Virus record (IMG/VR): IMGVR_UViG_3300042391_000692
Span: 36,364 to 100,363 of that record
DNA: 64,000 bases
Direction: 5' to 3' (one strand)
Origin: a virus
Shown here: positions 15,649-24,029 of the stretch, piece by piece
Numbering within the stretch: position 1 is the first letter of the stretch
Layout: each line of letters starts with the position of its first letter
Notes under the pieces: generated by a model
What the model saw: the letters and a program-made list of their open reading frames with translations, nothing else
The model's database searches: none
What the model was told of the DNA's origin: nothing
Made by a program: the position numbers and the translations under genes

Positions 15649-16322
15649 GAATTTCTCCGGTATATGGGTAAACAGTATTTAGAGTCATTAAAAACTGTGT
15701 GTTTAATTCTAAGTTCCATCCTGGTTTTGCCTTTGTAGATTTTGATATCCACAAGAGCAGGATCAGCTATGCTGGTCACCTGCATGCTTTCACGATTGAA
15801 TTTACAAGACTCTGCTAGATAACCAACAGGTGTGTCTTGCACTTGAAATCCAGCAATAGAACATTCCAGAGTGTCTTTGTTTCTAAATATCACCAACAAA
15901 TAATAGTTTTTAATTGTCCGTGCCTTAGCGAGCCAGCCATCCACAAACATCTGCCACAGCGCCAGCTTGTCTTGTGTTCGAAAATATTCAGCCACACGCT
16001 CAACCTGCAAGTATTGATACATGCTGGCTTCTGTGGTTGACCGTACACCCATCTGCACACTCTTGACATCAAATCCAATGTCTTCGCCGACCTGCACATC
16101 AATAATACTTTTGCCAGCACCACACCAAGTGGCACCGTCAATACTGTCAGCCACAGCATATTCCCAAAGCTCTTTGCCTAGGCTCAGTGGGCGACCTTGA
16201 TCTAGATATTTTTTCAATGGCTGCAACACTGCATCCATTTCTTGTTGAAACCTAGCTACAAAGTCCTTGCCCAAGATCTGTTGTGTTTGTTCAACAGTCA
16301 TTGGCACAAGACAGTAGGTCAT
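15645..16322 (-). CDS. Uncharacterised protein, possible PD-(D/E)xK-type nuclease
   Basis: 225 residues. GAGKSIIDVQVGEDIGFDVKSVQMG near residues 68-92 resembles the ID...xVK core of PD-(D/E)xK nucleases (candidate D75, D85 and K87), preceded by LGKELWEYAVADSIDG. The C-terminal half is beta-rich. No domain is definite. If a nuclease, it could be a restriction-type or repair enzyme. It overlaps both neighbours as ATGA. Confidence 0.4.
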   Translation of the reverse strand: MTYCLVPMTVEQTQQILGKDFVARFQQEMDAVLQPLKKYLDQGRPLSLGKELWEYAVADSIDGATWCGAGKSIIDVQVGEDIGFDVKSVQMGVRSTTEASMYQYLQVERVAEYFRTQDKLALWQMFVDGWLAKARTIKNYYLLVIFRNKDTLECSIAGFQVQDTPVGYLAESCKFNRESMQVTSIADPALVDIKIYKGKTRMELRIKHTVFNDSKYCLPIYRRNS

Positions 16323-17062
16323 CGTGGTGCAAAGTCCTGTTGTAGTTTGATATTGTCAAAGAATTCCTTCTTTACACTTTGGTCAGTTTTAAATAACCCA
16401 CGGAGTACTGTTGTTTGGGTAAGACTACTGTGAGCCATAATACCACGATTCTCGCAACATCCATGGGTAGCCTGAATATAAACTGCCACATCCTTTGATC
16501 CGGTTGCAAATTCAATCTCACGAGCAATGTCCATACAGAGTTCTTCTTGTAGTGTTCCTCGTCTTGCGCACCACTGCGCGATCCGAGTGTACTTGGATAA
16601 ACCAATGAGTTTGGGGCCAGCAATGATTCCAATATAAGCCACACCCGCAACAGGTTGGTGATGATGGCTACACATGCTCTTAAGCTCTGAACGCACCACA
16701 AGCATACCGTCGTATGCTCCGTCCGTATCGTTCGGGAAAGCCGTAGCATTAGGGCTCGTCTCATAACGGCCAGACATGATTTCGTTGAAGTACATTTTAG
16801 CAAGACGCCGGGCCGTGCCTTGTGAGTTTGGGTCATTTTCTCTGTCAATTAGTAGTGCGTCAAGTACACCTTCAAACGCTGTTGTGGCTTCATTGATTAG
16901 TTGCTCTTTCATTGACTCGTCAATGTACTCGCTAACGTTATCGCCAGCCCAGAATCTTTTTCCATCACGTTTGAACTTAAAGCGAAGGTGATCGCAAACT
17001 TTGCCTAGGCCGTAGCCACCGTCTCCAGCCATTGCGTCTAGTGCTGTTTCTTTATTTGTCAT
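16319..17062 (-). CDS. folE: GTP cyclohydrolase I (FolE)
   Basis: 247 residues. C131-SHHH in SELKSMCSHHHQPVAGVAYIG, then GPKLIGLSKYTRI and THGCCENRG (C202/C203), are the zinc and substrate motifs of FolE. The enzyme opens GTP to 7,8-dihydroneopterin triphosphate, the first step towards folate and towards queuosine or deazaguanine. With queD and queE in the same region the deazaguanine route is the likely destination. The conserved domain occupies roughly residues 55-235. Confidence 0.93.
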   Translation of the reverse strand: MTNKETALDAMAGDGGYGLGKVCDHLRFKFKRDGKRFWAGDNVSEYIDESMKEQLINEATTAFEGVLDALLIDRENDPNSQGTARRLAKMYFNEIMSGRYETSPNATAFPNDTDGAYDGMLVVRSELKSMCSHHHQPVAGVAYIGIIAGPKLIGLSKYTRIAQWCARRGTLQEELCMDIAREIEFATGSKDVAVYIQATHGCCENRGIMAHSSLTQTTVLRGLFKTDQSVKKEFFDNIKLQQDFAPR

Positions 17063-17063
17063 G

Positions 17064-17651
17064 TTAGTCCTTGATAGTGATTGTTCTTAAATCTGGATAG
17101 TTAACTTGTCGAGGTGACGGGCAGTGTTCTTTAAGTCCTTCCAGCATTGCAATACCTTGTATAGCTTCTTCTGGTGTGGGCTTGTAGTGATAGCCAACTC
17201 TAAATTCTTTTTGACTAATCCAGGGTTTGATATTTAGATCACGCCCATCATACCGCATACGAATAATTGCATCGTATGCTGCCTTGTCATCTAACAGTAT
17301 AGCACCTCCACGGCCTATATGTAAAGGCTTGTCATGCCCAAAACTCAGGCATTGTATCTGTCCCAGTCGATACATATTCTTTTCTAGCCTACGAGCACTA
17401 TCCCAGATACGTGTGCCATGAAGACGGTACTCGCCTGTCCATTCTTCCTCTTTGTAGTAATACTTGATTCCCAATTTGTGCATGGTCATAGCAATGCTCA
17501 AATATGTGTAAGGAGTCATCACAACTTCTTTCACCCGGTCATGCCGCAAACACAGCTCAATAGCATGTGTACAGCAATCGGTCATGACGGCATAAGGGGC
17601 ACCAGTAAACTCTGCCAGTGCGTCTTCAAACTGTTTGATTTTTTCGAACAT
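17064..17651 (-). CDS. Shortened DegT/DnrJ/EryC1-type aminotransferase
   Basis: 195 residues, about half the usual 370-400. The N terminus FEDALAEFTGAPYAVMTDCCTHAIELCL matches the PLP-phosphate-binding opening, PYTYLSIAMTM the next block, and SFGHDKPLHIGRGGAILLDD the Schiff-base lysine region with K123 or close by. The C-terminal domain is missing, yet the gene is intact, coupled to galE, and ends without decay. Similar short DegT proteins occur in phages; they may be non-catalytic or work as sugar-modifying minimal enzymes. Confidence 0.75.
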   Translation of the reverse strand: MFEKIKQFEDALAEFTGAPYAVMTDCCTHAIELCLRHDRVKEVVMTPYTYLSIAMTMHKLGIKYYYKEEEWTGEYRLHGTRIWDSARRLEKNMYRLGQIQCLSFGHDKPLHIGRGGAILLDDKAAYDAIIRMRYDGRDLNIKPWISQKEFRVGYHYKPTPEEAIQGIAMLEGLKEHCPSPRQVNYPDLRTITIKD

Positions 17652-18585
17652 ACCAATTCCATGCGTGTTGTATCATGTCATCAAGCTCAAAGTTACGCCA
17701 ATGAACCAGTTTGTTAAATTTGTCTGCACAGGCAGTGAGAACAGGGGGATCGCCTTCGCGACGAGCTTCTACACCAATGTAAGGCGTTTTGCCGATGATA
17801 GTTTTTGCCTGCTTCATTACTTGTATAACACTGAACCCCTGATTTGATCCAAGGTTATAGATGCCTGCAGGAACAGTTGGAGACAATGCCAAAACGTGTG
17901 CTTGAGCAATATCTGCAACATGTACATAATCCCTGATGCAAGTACCATCAGCAGTAGGATAGTTATCACCATATACTCTAAATTGTCCATCGTCTCTTGT
18001 GGCTTCTAAAAACCGAGCAATCAAGTGTGTGGCACCCGGTTCTTGTCCGTGCCTACCTTTGGGGTCAGCACCACAGGCATTGAAGTAGCGAAAGCTAACA
18101 TAGTTTAGATTATATGCTTGGCGATAAGACTCCAACATCATATCAATCATCAACTTGCTCTCACCATAGGGACTGATAGGCAAGCAAGGATCAACTTCGT
18201 TGCAGGCATCTAGCACAGGATTGCCATAAGTTGCGGCACTGGAACTAAAAATAACTTTGCAACGTGGCAAACTACGACGTACAACGTCCAGCAGTCGCAA
18301 CGTCTTGACCACATTGTTGTTGTAGTATTCTGCAGGATCCTGCATTGACGGCCCAACAAGGCTGGTGCCAGCACAGTGGATAATAGCATTGGGTTGTTTG
18401 CTGATAATCCAACTTAATGCCGCATCGCTAGCAAAATCTTCACGCAAGAATCCATCACAAACATCTGCCAAGTGTCGTGGCGGTGACCTACGATCAATGC
18501 CGTACACCGAGTGCCCCGAATCTTTCAATAACAGAGCAGTTTGTCCACCAATGTATCCAGCCGAGCCGGTGACAATTACATTCAT
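17626..18585 (-). CDS. galE: UDP-glucose 4-epimerase (GalE)
   Basis: 319 residues from ATG 18585 (AAAGGAAACAAGG upstream). The GSAGYIGG dinucleotide-binding loop is at residues 7-14, SSSAATYG at 114-121 and the catalytic Y140-x3-K144 in SPYGESKLM. The family interconverts UDP-glucose and UDP-galactose, or the N-acetyl forms. In this phage it would supply a sugar nucleotide to the many glycosyltransferases nearby. Overlaps degT-like by 26 bases. Confidence 0.9.
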   Translation of the reverse strand: MNVIVTGSAGYIGGQTALLLKDSGHSVYGIDRRSPPRHLADVCDGFLREDFASDAALSWIISKQPNAIIHCAGTSLVGPSMQDPAEYYNNNVVKTLRLLDVVRRSLPRCKVIFSSSAATYGNPVLDACNEVDPCLPISPYGESKLMIDMMLESYRQAYNLNYVSFRYFNACGADPKGRHGQEPGATHLIARFLEATRDDGQFRVYGDNYPTADGTCIRDYVHVADIAQAHVLALSPTVPAGIYNLGSNQGFSVIQVMKQAKTIIGKTPYIGVEARREGDPPVLTACADKFNKLVHWRNFELDDMIQHAWNWYVRKNQTV

Positions 18586-18779
18586 CCTTGTTTCCTTTGT
18601 GGATAATAGTAGTGGCATTCATGACGATAAGGATACCAATCTCCTGCCATGCCACCCAAGTGTTGTAACGCACACCGAGCTCGATCTTCTGTCTCATTCA
18701 TTTTGGCAATCCAAGGCGTTGCTTTTTGAGCCACAATATACTGCTTGAGATAGCTAAAACTTTGTTCACGAGGCAACAT
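18582..18779 (-). CDS. Small hypothetical protein, 65 aa
   Basis: Frame from ATG 18779 (MLPREQSFSYLKQYIV) to a stop overlapping galE as ATGA. Contains NETEDRARCALQHLGGMAGDW and an aromatic, histidine-rich end (WYPYRHECHYYYP). The packed overlaps on both sides support a real gene. Not recognised. Confidence 0.55.
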   Translation of the reverse strand: MLPREQSFSYLKQYIVAQKATPWIAKMNETEDRARCALQHLGGMAGDWYPYRHECHYYYPQRKQG

Positions 18780-18903
18780 ATCTGCCTTGACTCCTACGCC
18801 ACACAACATCAAATGTATTGGGATTTAACATGACTTCCCAACCTTGAGGAATGTGCTCAGGGAACAGACTTGTTTTGCCGTTGCTGTGTTTGTATAGTTT
18901 CAT
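18766..18903 (-). CDS. Very small hypothetical protein, 45 aa
   Basis: ATG at 18903 overlaps the glycosyltransferase stop (ATGA) and the frame ends with TGA at 18766, inside the next small gene. The product MKLYKHSNGKTSLFPEHIPQ... is polar with normal codon composition and fills what would otherwise be a gap in a gapless operon. Function unknown. Confidence 0.55.
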   Translation of the reverse strand: MKLYKHSNGKTSLFPEHIPQGWEVMLNPNTFDVVWRRSQGRYVAS

Positions 18904-20114
18904 TCTTCGATCTTTACAACATGATATTTAGGTTCGGCAACATGGTCACGGTAACGGTTGCCTGCGCGGTTATATTGCTCACCATTTCCAGAAATGATAT
19001 CAACAACCCGGTCAATACATCTGTTATTCCAATCACTAATGAGACCCATGTTGTGATGAGGTGCTCTAAGAAGGTTTTGTAGTTTGTGATAGGCATCGTC
19101 TATGCTCCATGGTACGTAAAGCCGATTAGGGTCATTTGCAAAAGTTTCAGGGAAACTGCGATAAGCAGGATATAGAACGTTGGCTCCGAGGGTATCTGCT
19201 TCACTGACAGTGTTTGAGACCCAATCTTGTAGAGCACAATTAAACAACACACGAGTATTGTTAAGGTGAGCATAGTATTCGTTCTTTGTGATGTTATCGT
19301 AGATTTTTAGTTTGCCTTCCGCCTCCATACGGCGGGCACGTTCAATATACTCTGGGTTATTGGATCGTAGAGGTCCGCCACTGTATATTGCAAACTCACA
19401 CGGCTCGCTGGTGAGCTCACTATACATTTCAATAAGATCCATGAAGAAGCCAGGTTGCTTTTCCTGATCAAAACGAGCCGCGAAGCCGACTCTACGGGCA
19501 CGTTGAACAAAGGGCGTGATGTTTTCCACGCCACCGATCCGCTCCAGTACTTCTGATTTGCCAAATGCAAGACCGGAAATGTTGTAAATCGGAGCAGTCC
19601 ATCCAGCAATGCGCATGTGCGCGACCATTTCCTCATTGGTTGCCAGTACTGCACCCCCCGAGAAAGCCACCATCTCATTGACCATTTGTTCATACAGTCC
19701 CATCCACTTCTGTAGACCCCACACATGCACAAAGTCATCAGGGTCAATGGCCTGTGCCAAACAACGTACATAGATACGTGGACATTGTTCACGGGGAATC
19801 TGGTTCATGATGTAACCAAGACTTTCAAAGCCCGGCTGAAACATGTCTTCAAAGTAGATCACATCTTGACTAGTTACGTCGCCGTTCTTCATCATCTGAA
19901 CCAAGTTCATCATCTGGCTCATGGCAAAGTAACTGCGGCCATGTGCGTCTAGTACTTGGCCTACCGAGATAGCTTGTGTGTTGTCAATTGTGGTGCCAGG
20001 AACATACACAACATCTAGGCCTCGACGTTCAAACACCCGTCGATTCCACTCAGTTAGCTGTAGTGTGTAACGGGCTTCGTAACTTTCCAAGCCCATGTAG
20101 TATAGTTTTCTCAT
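18900..20114 (-). CDS. GT-B-type glycosyltransferase-like protein, 404 aa
   Basis: Two Rossmann-like halves are visible: the N-terminal half with VIYFEDMFQPGFESL and the C-terminal half starting RRVGFAARFDQEKQPGFFMDL, as in GT-B retaining enzymes (GT4-like), ending with VLFNCALQDWVSNTVSEADTLGANVLYP, the typical donor-site region. I recall related proteins in marine T4-like phages. It could glucosylate DNA, as T4 alpha-/beta-glucosyltransferases do, or act on a glycan; nothing here distinguishes these. Confidence 0.65.
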   Translation of the reverse strand: MRKLYYMGLESYEARYTLQLTEWNRRVFERRGLDVVYVPGTTIDNTQAISVGQVLDAHGRSYFAMSQMMNLVQMMKNGDVTSQDVIYFEDMFQPGFESLGYIMNQIPREQCPRIYVRCLAQAIDPDDFVHVWGLQKWMGLYEQMVNEMVAFSGGAVLATNEEMVAHMRIAGWTAPIYNISGLAFGKSEVLERIGGVENITPFVQRARRVGFAARFDQEKQPGFFMDLIEMYSELTSEPCEFAIYSGGPLRSNNPEYIERARRMEAEGKLKIYDNITKNEYYAHLNNTRVLFNCALQDWVSNTVSEADTLGANVLYPAYRSFPETFANDPNRLYVPWSIDDAYHKLQNLLRAPHHNMGLISDWNNRCIDRVVDIISGNGEQYNRAGNRYRDHVAEPKYHVVKIEE

Positions 20115-20335
20115 TAAAATCTACCCGCCAATCTGCGAGTATCTTCGTCCCACATGTTCTTGGCATTCTTGTTTTGTGAATATTTGTTATACTGTTGCCA
20201 AGCATAACTCTTGAAGTTGTACAAGTCAGCCTCGTTGTAACGATAACCGTAGTCTTGACAGAACTCTCGGTACTGCTCGAGATGCTCAAAGATCTCAGCC
20301 ACACGGGGATTAGAGCGGAGTGTGGGTTTTCCCAT
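20114..20335 (-). CDS. Conserved T4-like phage protein, 73 aa
   Basis: Begins MGKPTLRSNPRVAEIFEHLEQY and continues FCQDYGYRYNEADLYNFKSYAWQQYNK. I recognise this RSNPRV...YGYR.NEADLY signature from a small conserved protein of cyanomyoviruses and related phages, always in the replication region. Predicted all-helical and basic at the end. Function unknown. Confidence 0.78.
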   Translation of the reverse strand: MGKPTLRSNPRVAEIFEHLEQYREFCQDYGYRYNEADLYNFKSYAWQQYNKYSQNKNAKNMWDEDTRRLAGRF

Positions 20336-20346
20336 TTTATTTTCCT

Positions 20347-20799
20347 TTAGATTTTAACTGACATACTAGGGTGAGAAATTTCATATTTGATCAAGGCACC
20401 GTTCTCACCATCTTCGGCAACCTCAATCCAGACTGCGCGGTCAGGATACCTTTCGGCAATCTGCAAGTACAGATCGTCTGAGATCATTTCACAACTTTTA
20501 AAATCTAGTTGCAGGATGTCTCTGTTATATAGACCTTCCAACCAGCGTTTAAACTGAATAAATTCAATGTCTCGATCGTTGTGAAATACATCAATCCAAA
20601 CACGGAAGTGAAAGATATGTCTATGTGCATTGGCTAGGAAGCTAACATCATACTCGCCTGCTGTGCATAGATTAGGATCTGTAGCGGCAGCAGGGTACTT
20701 GTGTATTCCTTCCTTGCGGAAAGTGACCCAGATTTTACGTTCTGCTCGGCTCATGATTCTCTCACGCTGTTCTGCTAGTGCTTGATCTCGTTGATTCAT
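20347..20799 (-). CDS. Conserved T4-like protein, possibly T-fold (PTPS/QueD-like)
   Basis: Central segment AHRHIFHFRVWIDVFHNDRDIEFIQFKRWLEGLY followed by LDFKSCEMISDDLYLQI and VWIEVAEDGENGALIKY. This family is conserved in cyanomyoviruses without assigned function. The H-R-H strand followed by an acidic DIEF element, and an E-D-G-E end strand, look like the tunnelling (T-) fold of pterin/deazaguanine enzymes. Since dpdA lies close by, a pterin or deazaguanine role is plausible but unproven. Confidence 0.65.
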   Translation of the reverse strand: MNQRDQALAEQRERIMSRAERKIWVTFRKEGIHKYPAAATDPNLCTAGEYDVSFLANAHRHIFHFRVWIDVFHNDRDIEFIQFKRWLEGLYNRDILQLDFKSCEMISDDLYLQIAERYPDRAVWIEVAEDGENGALIKYEISHPSMSVKI

Positions 20800-21299
20800 A
20801 ATTTTTGATCCTGTTTATAATCATCCCACGAAGTAAATGTTCTACGGCTCATTAAGCTATGTAGACTATGACACCAGACCCCAGGATTGGTTGCCGCAAA
20901 GTCTTTGTCATCTATTTTTAACATTGTATTATAATTCCACAGCTTTGTATACGGTACACTTACTCGAATTTGTGGAATAAAATTTTGATAGTCGCAAAGA
21001 GGACCATCGTTAAACTCTTCCACGTGCGTGATTGGGATATCCAAACTGCACAAGTGGCCGTCACGCAAGAATGGCTCGATCATGCTTTCCCAATGTTGCC
21101 ATTCTGATCTGTCAACAGGATGAAAACTGTGGTTAGCACCAAAGAAAATGTGTTCACACTGTTCATTGGCTAGATGCTGTTTGATTTCAGTATAAGATTG
21201 AACTCCAACTACAAACAGTGTCTTTTTACCAAATGCTGGTGTGCGTTCAACTTCAGTGCCTACAAAAAAGTTGACGTTGTCGTGACCTTCGCGGTTCAT
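20796..21299 (-). CDS. Conserved T4-like protein upstream of DpdA-like gene, 167 aa
   Basis: Contains NVNFFVGTEVERTPAFGKKTLFVVG and HIFFGANHSFHPVD near the N terminus and PQIRVSVPYTKLWNYNTMLKIDDKDFAATNPGVWCH near the end, a combination I recall from uncharacterised marine T4-like phage proteins. It is a compact alpha/beta protein with no obvious catalytic motif. It overlaps both neighbours by four bases, so it is made together with the DpdA-like enzyme. Confidence 0.72.
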   Translation of the reverse strand: MNREGHDNVNFFVGTEVERTPAFGKKTLFVVGVQSYTEIKQHLANEQCEHIFFGANHSFHPVDRSEWQHWESMIEPFLRDGHLCSLDIPITHVEEFNDGPLCDYQNFIPQIRVSVPYTKLWNYNTMLKIDDKDFAATNPGVWCHSLHSLMSRRTFTSWDDYKQDQKL

Positions 21300-22909
21300 T
21301 GTGTTGCTTCTAATTGATCAAGTTTATCGGTATCCAGATCCTCGGGTTCGGTCTCTGGCTCTTCAAAGCTAAACAATGCATTAAATTGTGTACGTGCGTT
21401 CATGGTCTTCTTGCCTTTAAACCCACGTGTGCCCACAATCTGCATCCAGTAGCCACTGTACAATTGTATGATATCTTCGGCAGTTTGTCTATCCGGTGCG
21501 GCAAAAATAGCTTCCACAATGTCTTCAAAACGAGCATAGTCTCCCCCATCTCTGCGCATCATGGCCGGATGTTCTCCACGATCAAAACGCTGATTGGCTT
21601 CTTGTACCGCAGTTAGGTGCATCCAAACATTGTGTCCCATGAGCAGAGCATAGCTAAAACTATCCCAGGATGTTTTGCCCCACTTGCCGTTTTTGTTAAC
21701 ATCAGGCAACACATCATACAATGCAGGGTCTTGAAAGTTTGCTGGGGTAAGAGTAACGCCGGGTTTTGGAACGCCCGACTTGTAGATACAAATATCCTTC
21801 ATGGTCAACATGTCACTTATAGGACTGTCAGTCCAGTTAGGATAGATACCGTCTGCAACAACGCCAGTGCTCCACTTGCGAGTGTCTGTGCTGTACTTTT
21901 TGTCATCGGCTGAAGGAGCCATACGATAACTCCACTTTGAATCATGTTCAAATACATTTTCGTAGTATACTTGTCCATTGGCTGTGGCAAGGAATGGGCT
22001 GGCACAATCAAAGGAAATAGTAAAAGCCGGGTTAACGTATTTTCTAACTGCCCTTTGAATCACGGTGAGTAGCACAGCCCATTCCAACTTTGATGTTCCC
22101 AAAAAGTGCATCCAGTCATGTTTGCCCTCTTGTAACAAATTATCGTAGCGCAAGGCAACTAGTCGGCGTAACACCAGGTGAACGTCGCACATGTTCTGAC
22201 CACCCATGCTCCACCCATTGAAGTGAGTGTCTGGATACTTTACTGGGTCACAATATTCCTTCATGATCTCATACCATTCGTCTGCACTGGTATGATTGTC
22301 ACCTTGCAGTACATTTAGAATCTTGGTGCCACCATTGGCAACACCTTTACGATGCTTCATGAAGTATTCGTTGTTGAACTTGGTGGCATCCACTGCTTCT
22401 TGCAGTGTGGAGATTTGACAGGCCTTGCTTGCTGTCTTGTCATGAATAACCCAAGTCGGAATATCCAGTGTCATGCAGTAATCAGAAACGTTGTCTAGCC
22501 AGTTAAGAACTAACTCACGTTTCTTTTGAGCCTTGGCACACCCCGAGTTGGCTCGCCAATCACCTTCCCACAAGCCCTTGGCAATCTGGAAACCGCCTGA
22601 ATCTCCCAAGAGAAACGTGCCTGGCTCACGGTTCCGTACCATGTCTTCTGACCAATCTTGTTTGTTAAGATCAAGATTAGCATGGCCCCCAGATGCAAGT
22701 GACCAACGATAAGGAAACAACGCCTTGTTGGAATTAAGCCAGTTAAGCTGTTCTATATCAGCAAGTCCCTGAGGGAATCGTGCTGGATCCACATAGTGTT
22801 CGTTCCTTTGCCGTCCCACAAATGTGGCATAGAATCCCGAGATGGCTGGAAGGAACACAGCGTAGTCTGATTGTTTGGCGGTGAGATTGTCTTGAGTTGG
22901 TTCTGTCAT
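21296..22909 (-). CDS. dpdA: DpdA-like DNA (7-deazaguanine) transglycosylase, TGT family
   Basis: 537 residues with TGT-family landmarks in order: LLGDSGGFQIAKG (D103), CMTLDIPT (D149), WSMGGQN (G236-G237), HFLGTS (268-273) and TISFDCASP (D301, aligning with the nucleophile Asp). I see no CxCxxC zinc site. In bacteria TGT swaps guanine for preQ1 in tRNA; phage paralogs (DpdA) exchange guanine in DNA for deazaguanine derivatives. Co-occurrence with folE, queD and queE favours DNA modification here. Residues 512-516 read LFSFE, the same peptide that ends the DNA polymerase. Confidence 0.8.
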   Translation of the reverse strand: MTEPTQDNLTAKQSDYAVFLPAISGFYATFVGRQRNEHYVDPARFPQGLADIEQLNWLNSNKALFPYRWSLASGGHANLDLNKQDWSEDMVRNREPGTFLLGDSGGFQIAKGLWEGDWRANSGCAKAQKKRELVLNWLDNVSDYCMTLDIPTWVIHDKTASKACQISTLQEAVDATKFNNEYFMKHRKGVANGGTKILNVLQGDNHTSADEWYEIMKEYCDPVKYPDTHFNGWSMGGQNMCDVHLVLRRLVALRYDNLLQEGKHDWMHFLGTSKLEWAVLLTVIQRAVRKYVNPAFTISFDCASPFLATANGQVYYENVFEHDSKWSYRMAPSADDKKYSTDTRKWSTGVVADGIYPNWTDSPISDMLTMKDICIYKSGVPKPGVTLTPANFQDPALYDVLPDVNKNGKWGKTSWDSFSYALLMGHNVWMHLTAVQEANQRFDRGEHPAMMRRDGGDYARFEDIVEAIFAAPDRQTAEDIIQLYSGYWMQIVGTRGFKGKKTMNARTQFNALFSFEEPETEPEDLDTDKLDQLEATQ

Positions 22910-23259
22910 GTTACTAAGTGCTGTGCTAATACCATACAGCTAATCCAAACCCATATAGTGTTAAATCCTACCAAGGTTGGTAATAGTTTTTTCTCACTAG
23001 CCCAGATAAGTGTTAGGCTTGTTGCTAGAGTAAAGAAATATAACCACCAAAGGCTAATACCAAATATCAAACCAGGAATAATGATAACAGCCTTGGCTGT
23101 CCAACTAGCAAACTCTACAGTATTGTAGTCAGTCCAGTATTCCTTTGTAAACCACATGCCATAGCATTCTTTAATCTTATCAAACCCAATGTGGCGATAT
23201 ACAGCACCACACAGAACCAAGAACGCTAAACAAGCGGATAATATTTGTACGTTATTCAT
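22906..23259 (-). CDS. Multi-pass membrane protein, 117 aa
   Basis: Three or four hydrophobic segments: ILSACLAFLVLCGAVY near the N terminus, AVIIIPGLIFGISLWWLYFF, LATSLTLIWA and TIWVWISCMVLAQ at the C terminus. It lies between the clamp and DpdA-like genes and overlaps both. Function unknown; it could be an early inner-membrane protein. Confidence 0.65.
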   Translation of the reverse strand: MNNVQILSACLAFLVLCGAVYRHIGFDKIKECYGMWFTKEYWTDYNTVEFASWTAKAVIIIPGLIFGISLWWLYFFTLATSLTLIWASEKKLLPTLVGFNTIWVWISCMVLAQHLVT

Positions 23260-23981
23260 TATTTAGATTGCGCCGGAAGGATGTAATTGTAAACAGCCAA
23301 GCCAGAATCCACAGTGATCTGTGCGGCACCGTCATCGCTGATGCGCACAACTTTGTCACCAGTCAAGTCCATGATGCTGACAAACTGTTTGGCAGGCCAT
23401 GACCATGTGCGCTTCAATGCACCATTCACTCCGGGATGGAACACAAAGTTACCTGAGTGCGTTGAATGGTCACCAAAGAAAAATTTCAAGTCGCTGTTTT
23501 CAGTCTTGGCTTGAAAGTTGGGCTCTTCAGCGTTGGCGCTCATCTGCCACTTCAGTCGCTGAATAGCGGCATTGGTGGGTTCAAATTCAATGTGCCAAGG
23601 CACAGCTCGCATCTTGGCAGTTTTCAACTTGTCATTCACAATGCCAGCTGACATAAAACGATAGTTGTTTTTGAAGTCGCCCACTTTGTTTTCAAAGCTG
23701 ATGCCGTCAGGATCACCACTTGATCCGCGTGTGATAGCAAGTGTGGCATTTTCTTTGTATTCTTGCAAGTTCAACAAAGTTTTAAGTTTGCTCAAGTTAG
23801 GCATACCAAATGTGCCAATAAAGTCTGCTACAGGGTTTTTAAATTCAGCCTGCACAACCACGCTGAGGTCTTCAGCTAAGCCGCTGACAGTGGTGGTATT
23901 TGTATCTCCAACAATTTTGATCAGGTCAATGCAACCAAGATCAAAAGTGTGTTCAACCAAGTCTAATAGATAATCTTTCAT
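23259..23981 (-). CDS. gp45: Sliding clamp, T4 gp45-like
   Basis: 240 residues, near the T4 clamp length of 228. The repeated alpha-beta character (LEDLVEHTFDL..., then FGMPNLSKLKTLLNLQEYKENATL, and a second half ending in VDSGLAVYNYILP) and its position next to DNA polymerase support the call. The gp45 trimer tethers polymerase and also activates late transcription. It has its own promoter at 24001-24029 and AGGAG six bases before the ATG. Confidence 0.72.
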   Translation of the reverse strand: MKDYLLDLVEHTFDLGCIDLIKIVGDTNTTTVSGLAEDLSVVVQAEFKNPVADFIGTFGMPNLSKLKTLLNLQEYKENATLAITRGSSGDPDGISFENKVGDFKNNYRFMSAGIVNDKLKTAKMRAVPWHIEFEPTNAAIQRLKWQMSANAEEPNFQAKTENSDLKFFFGDHSTHSGNFVFHPGVNGALKRTWSWPAKQFVSIMDLTGDKVVRISDDGAAQITVDSGLAVYNYILPAQSK

Positions 23982-24000
23982 ACAGTTCTCCTAAGTGTGT

Positions 24001-24029
24001 AGTATAAGGGTTTTATTTGGTTTTTGCAA
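24001..24029 (-). promoter_or_regulatory. Sigma70-type promoter TTGCAA-17-TATACT
   Basis: TTGCAA (24024-24029) and TATACT (24001-24006), spacer 17, minus strand. It overlaps the 3' end of the methyltransferase-like gene and drives the sliding clamp. Confidence 0.6.
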
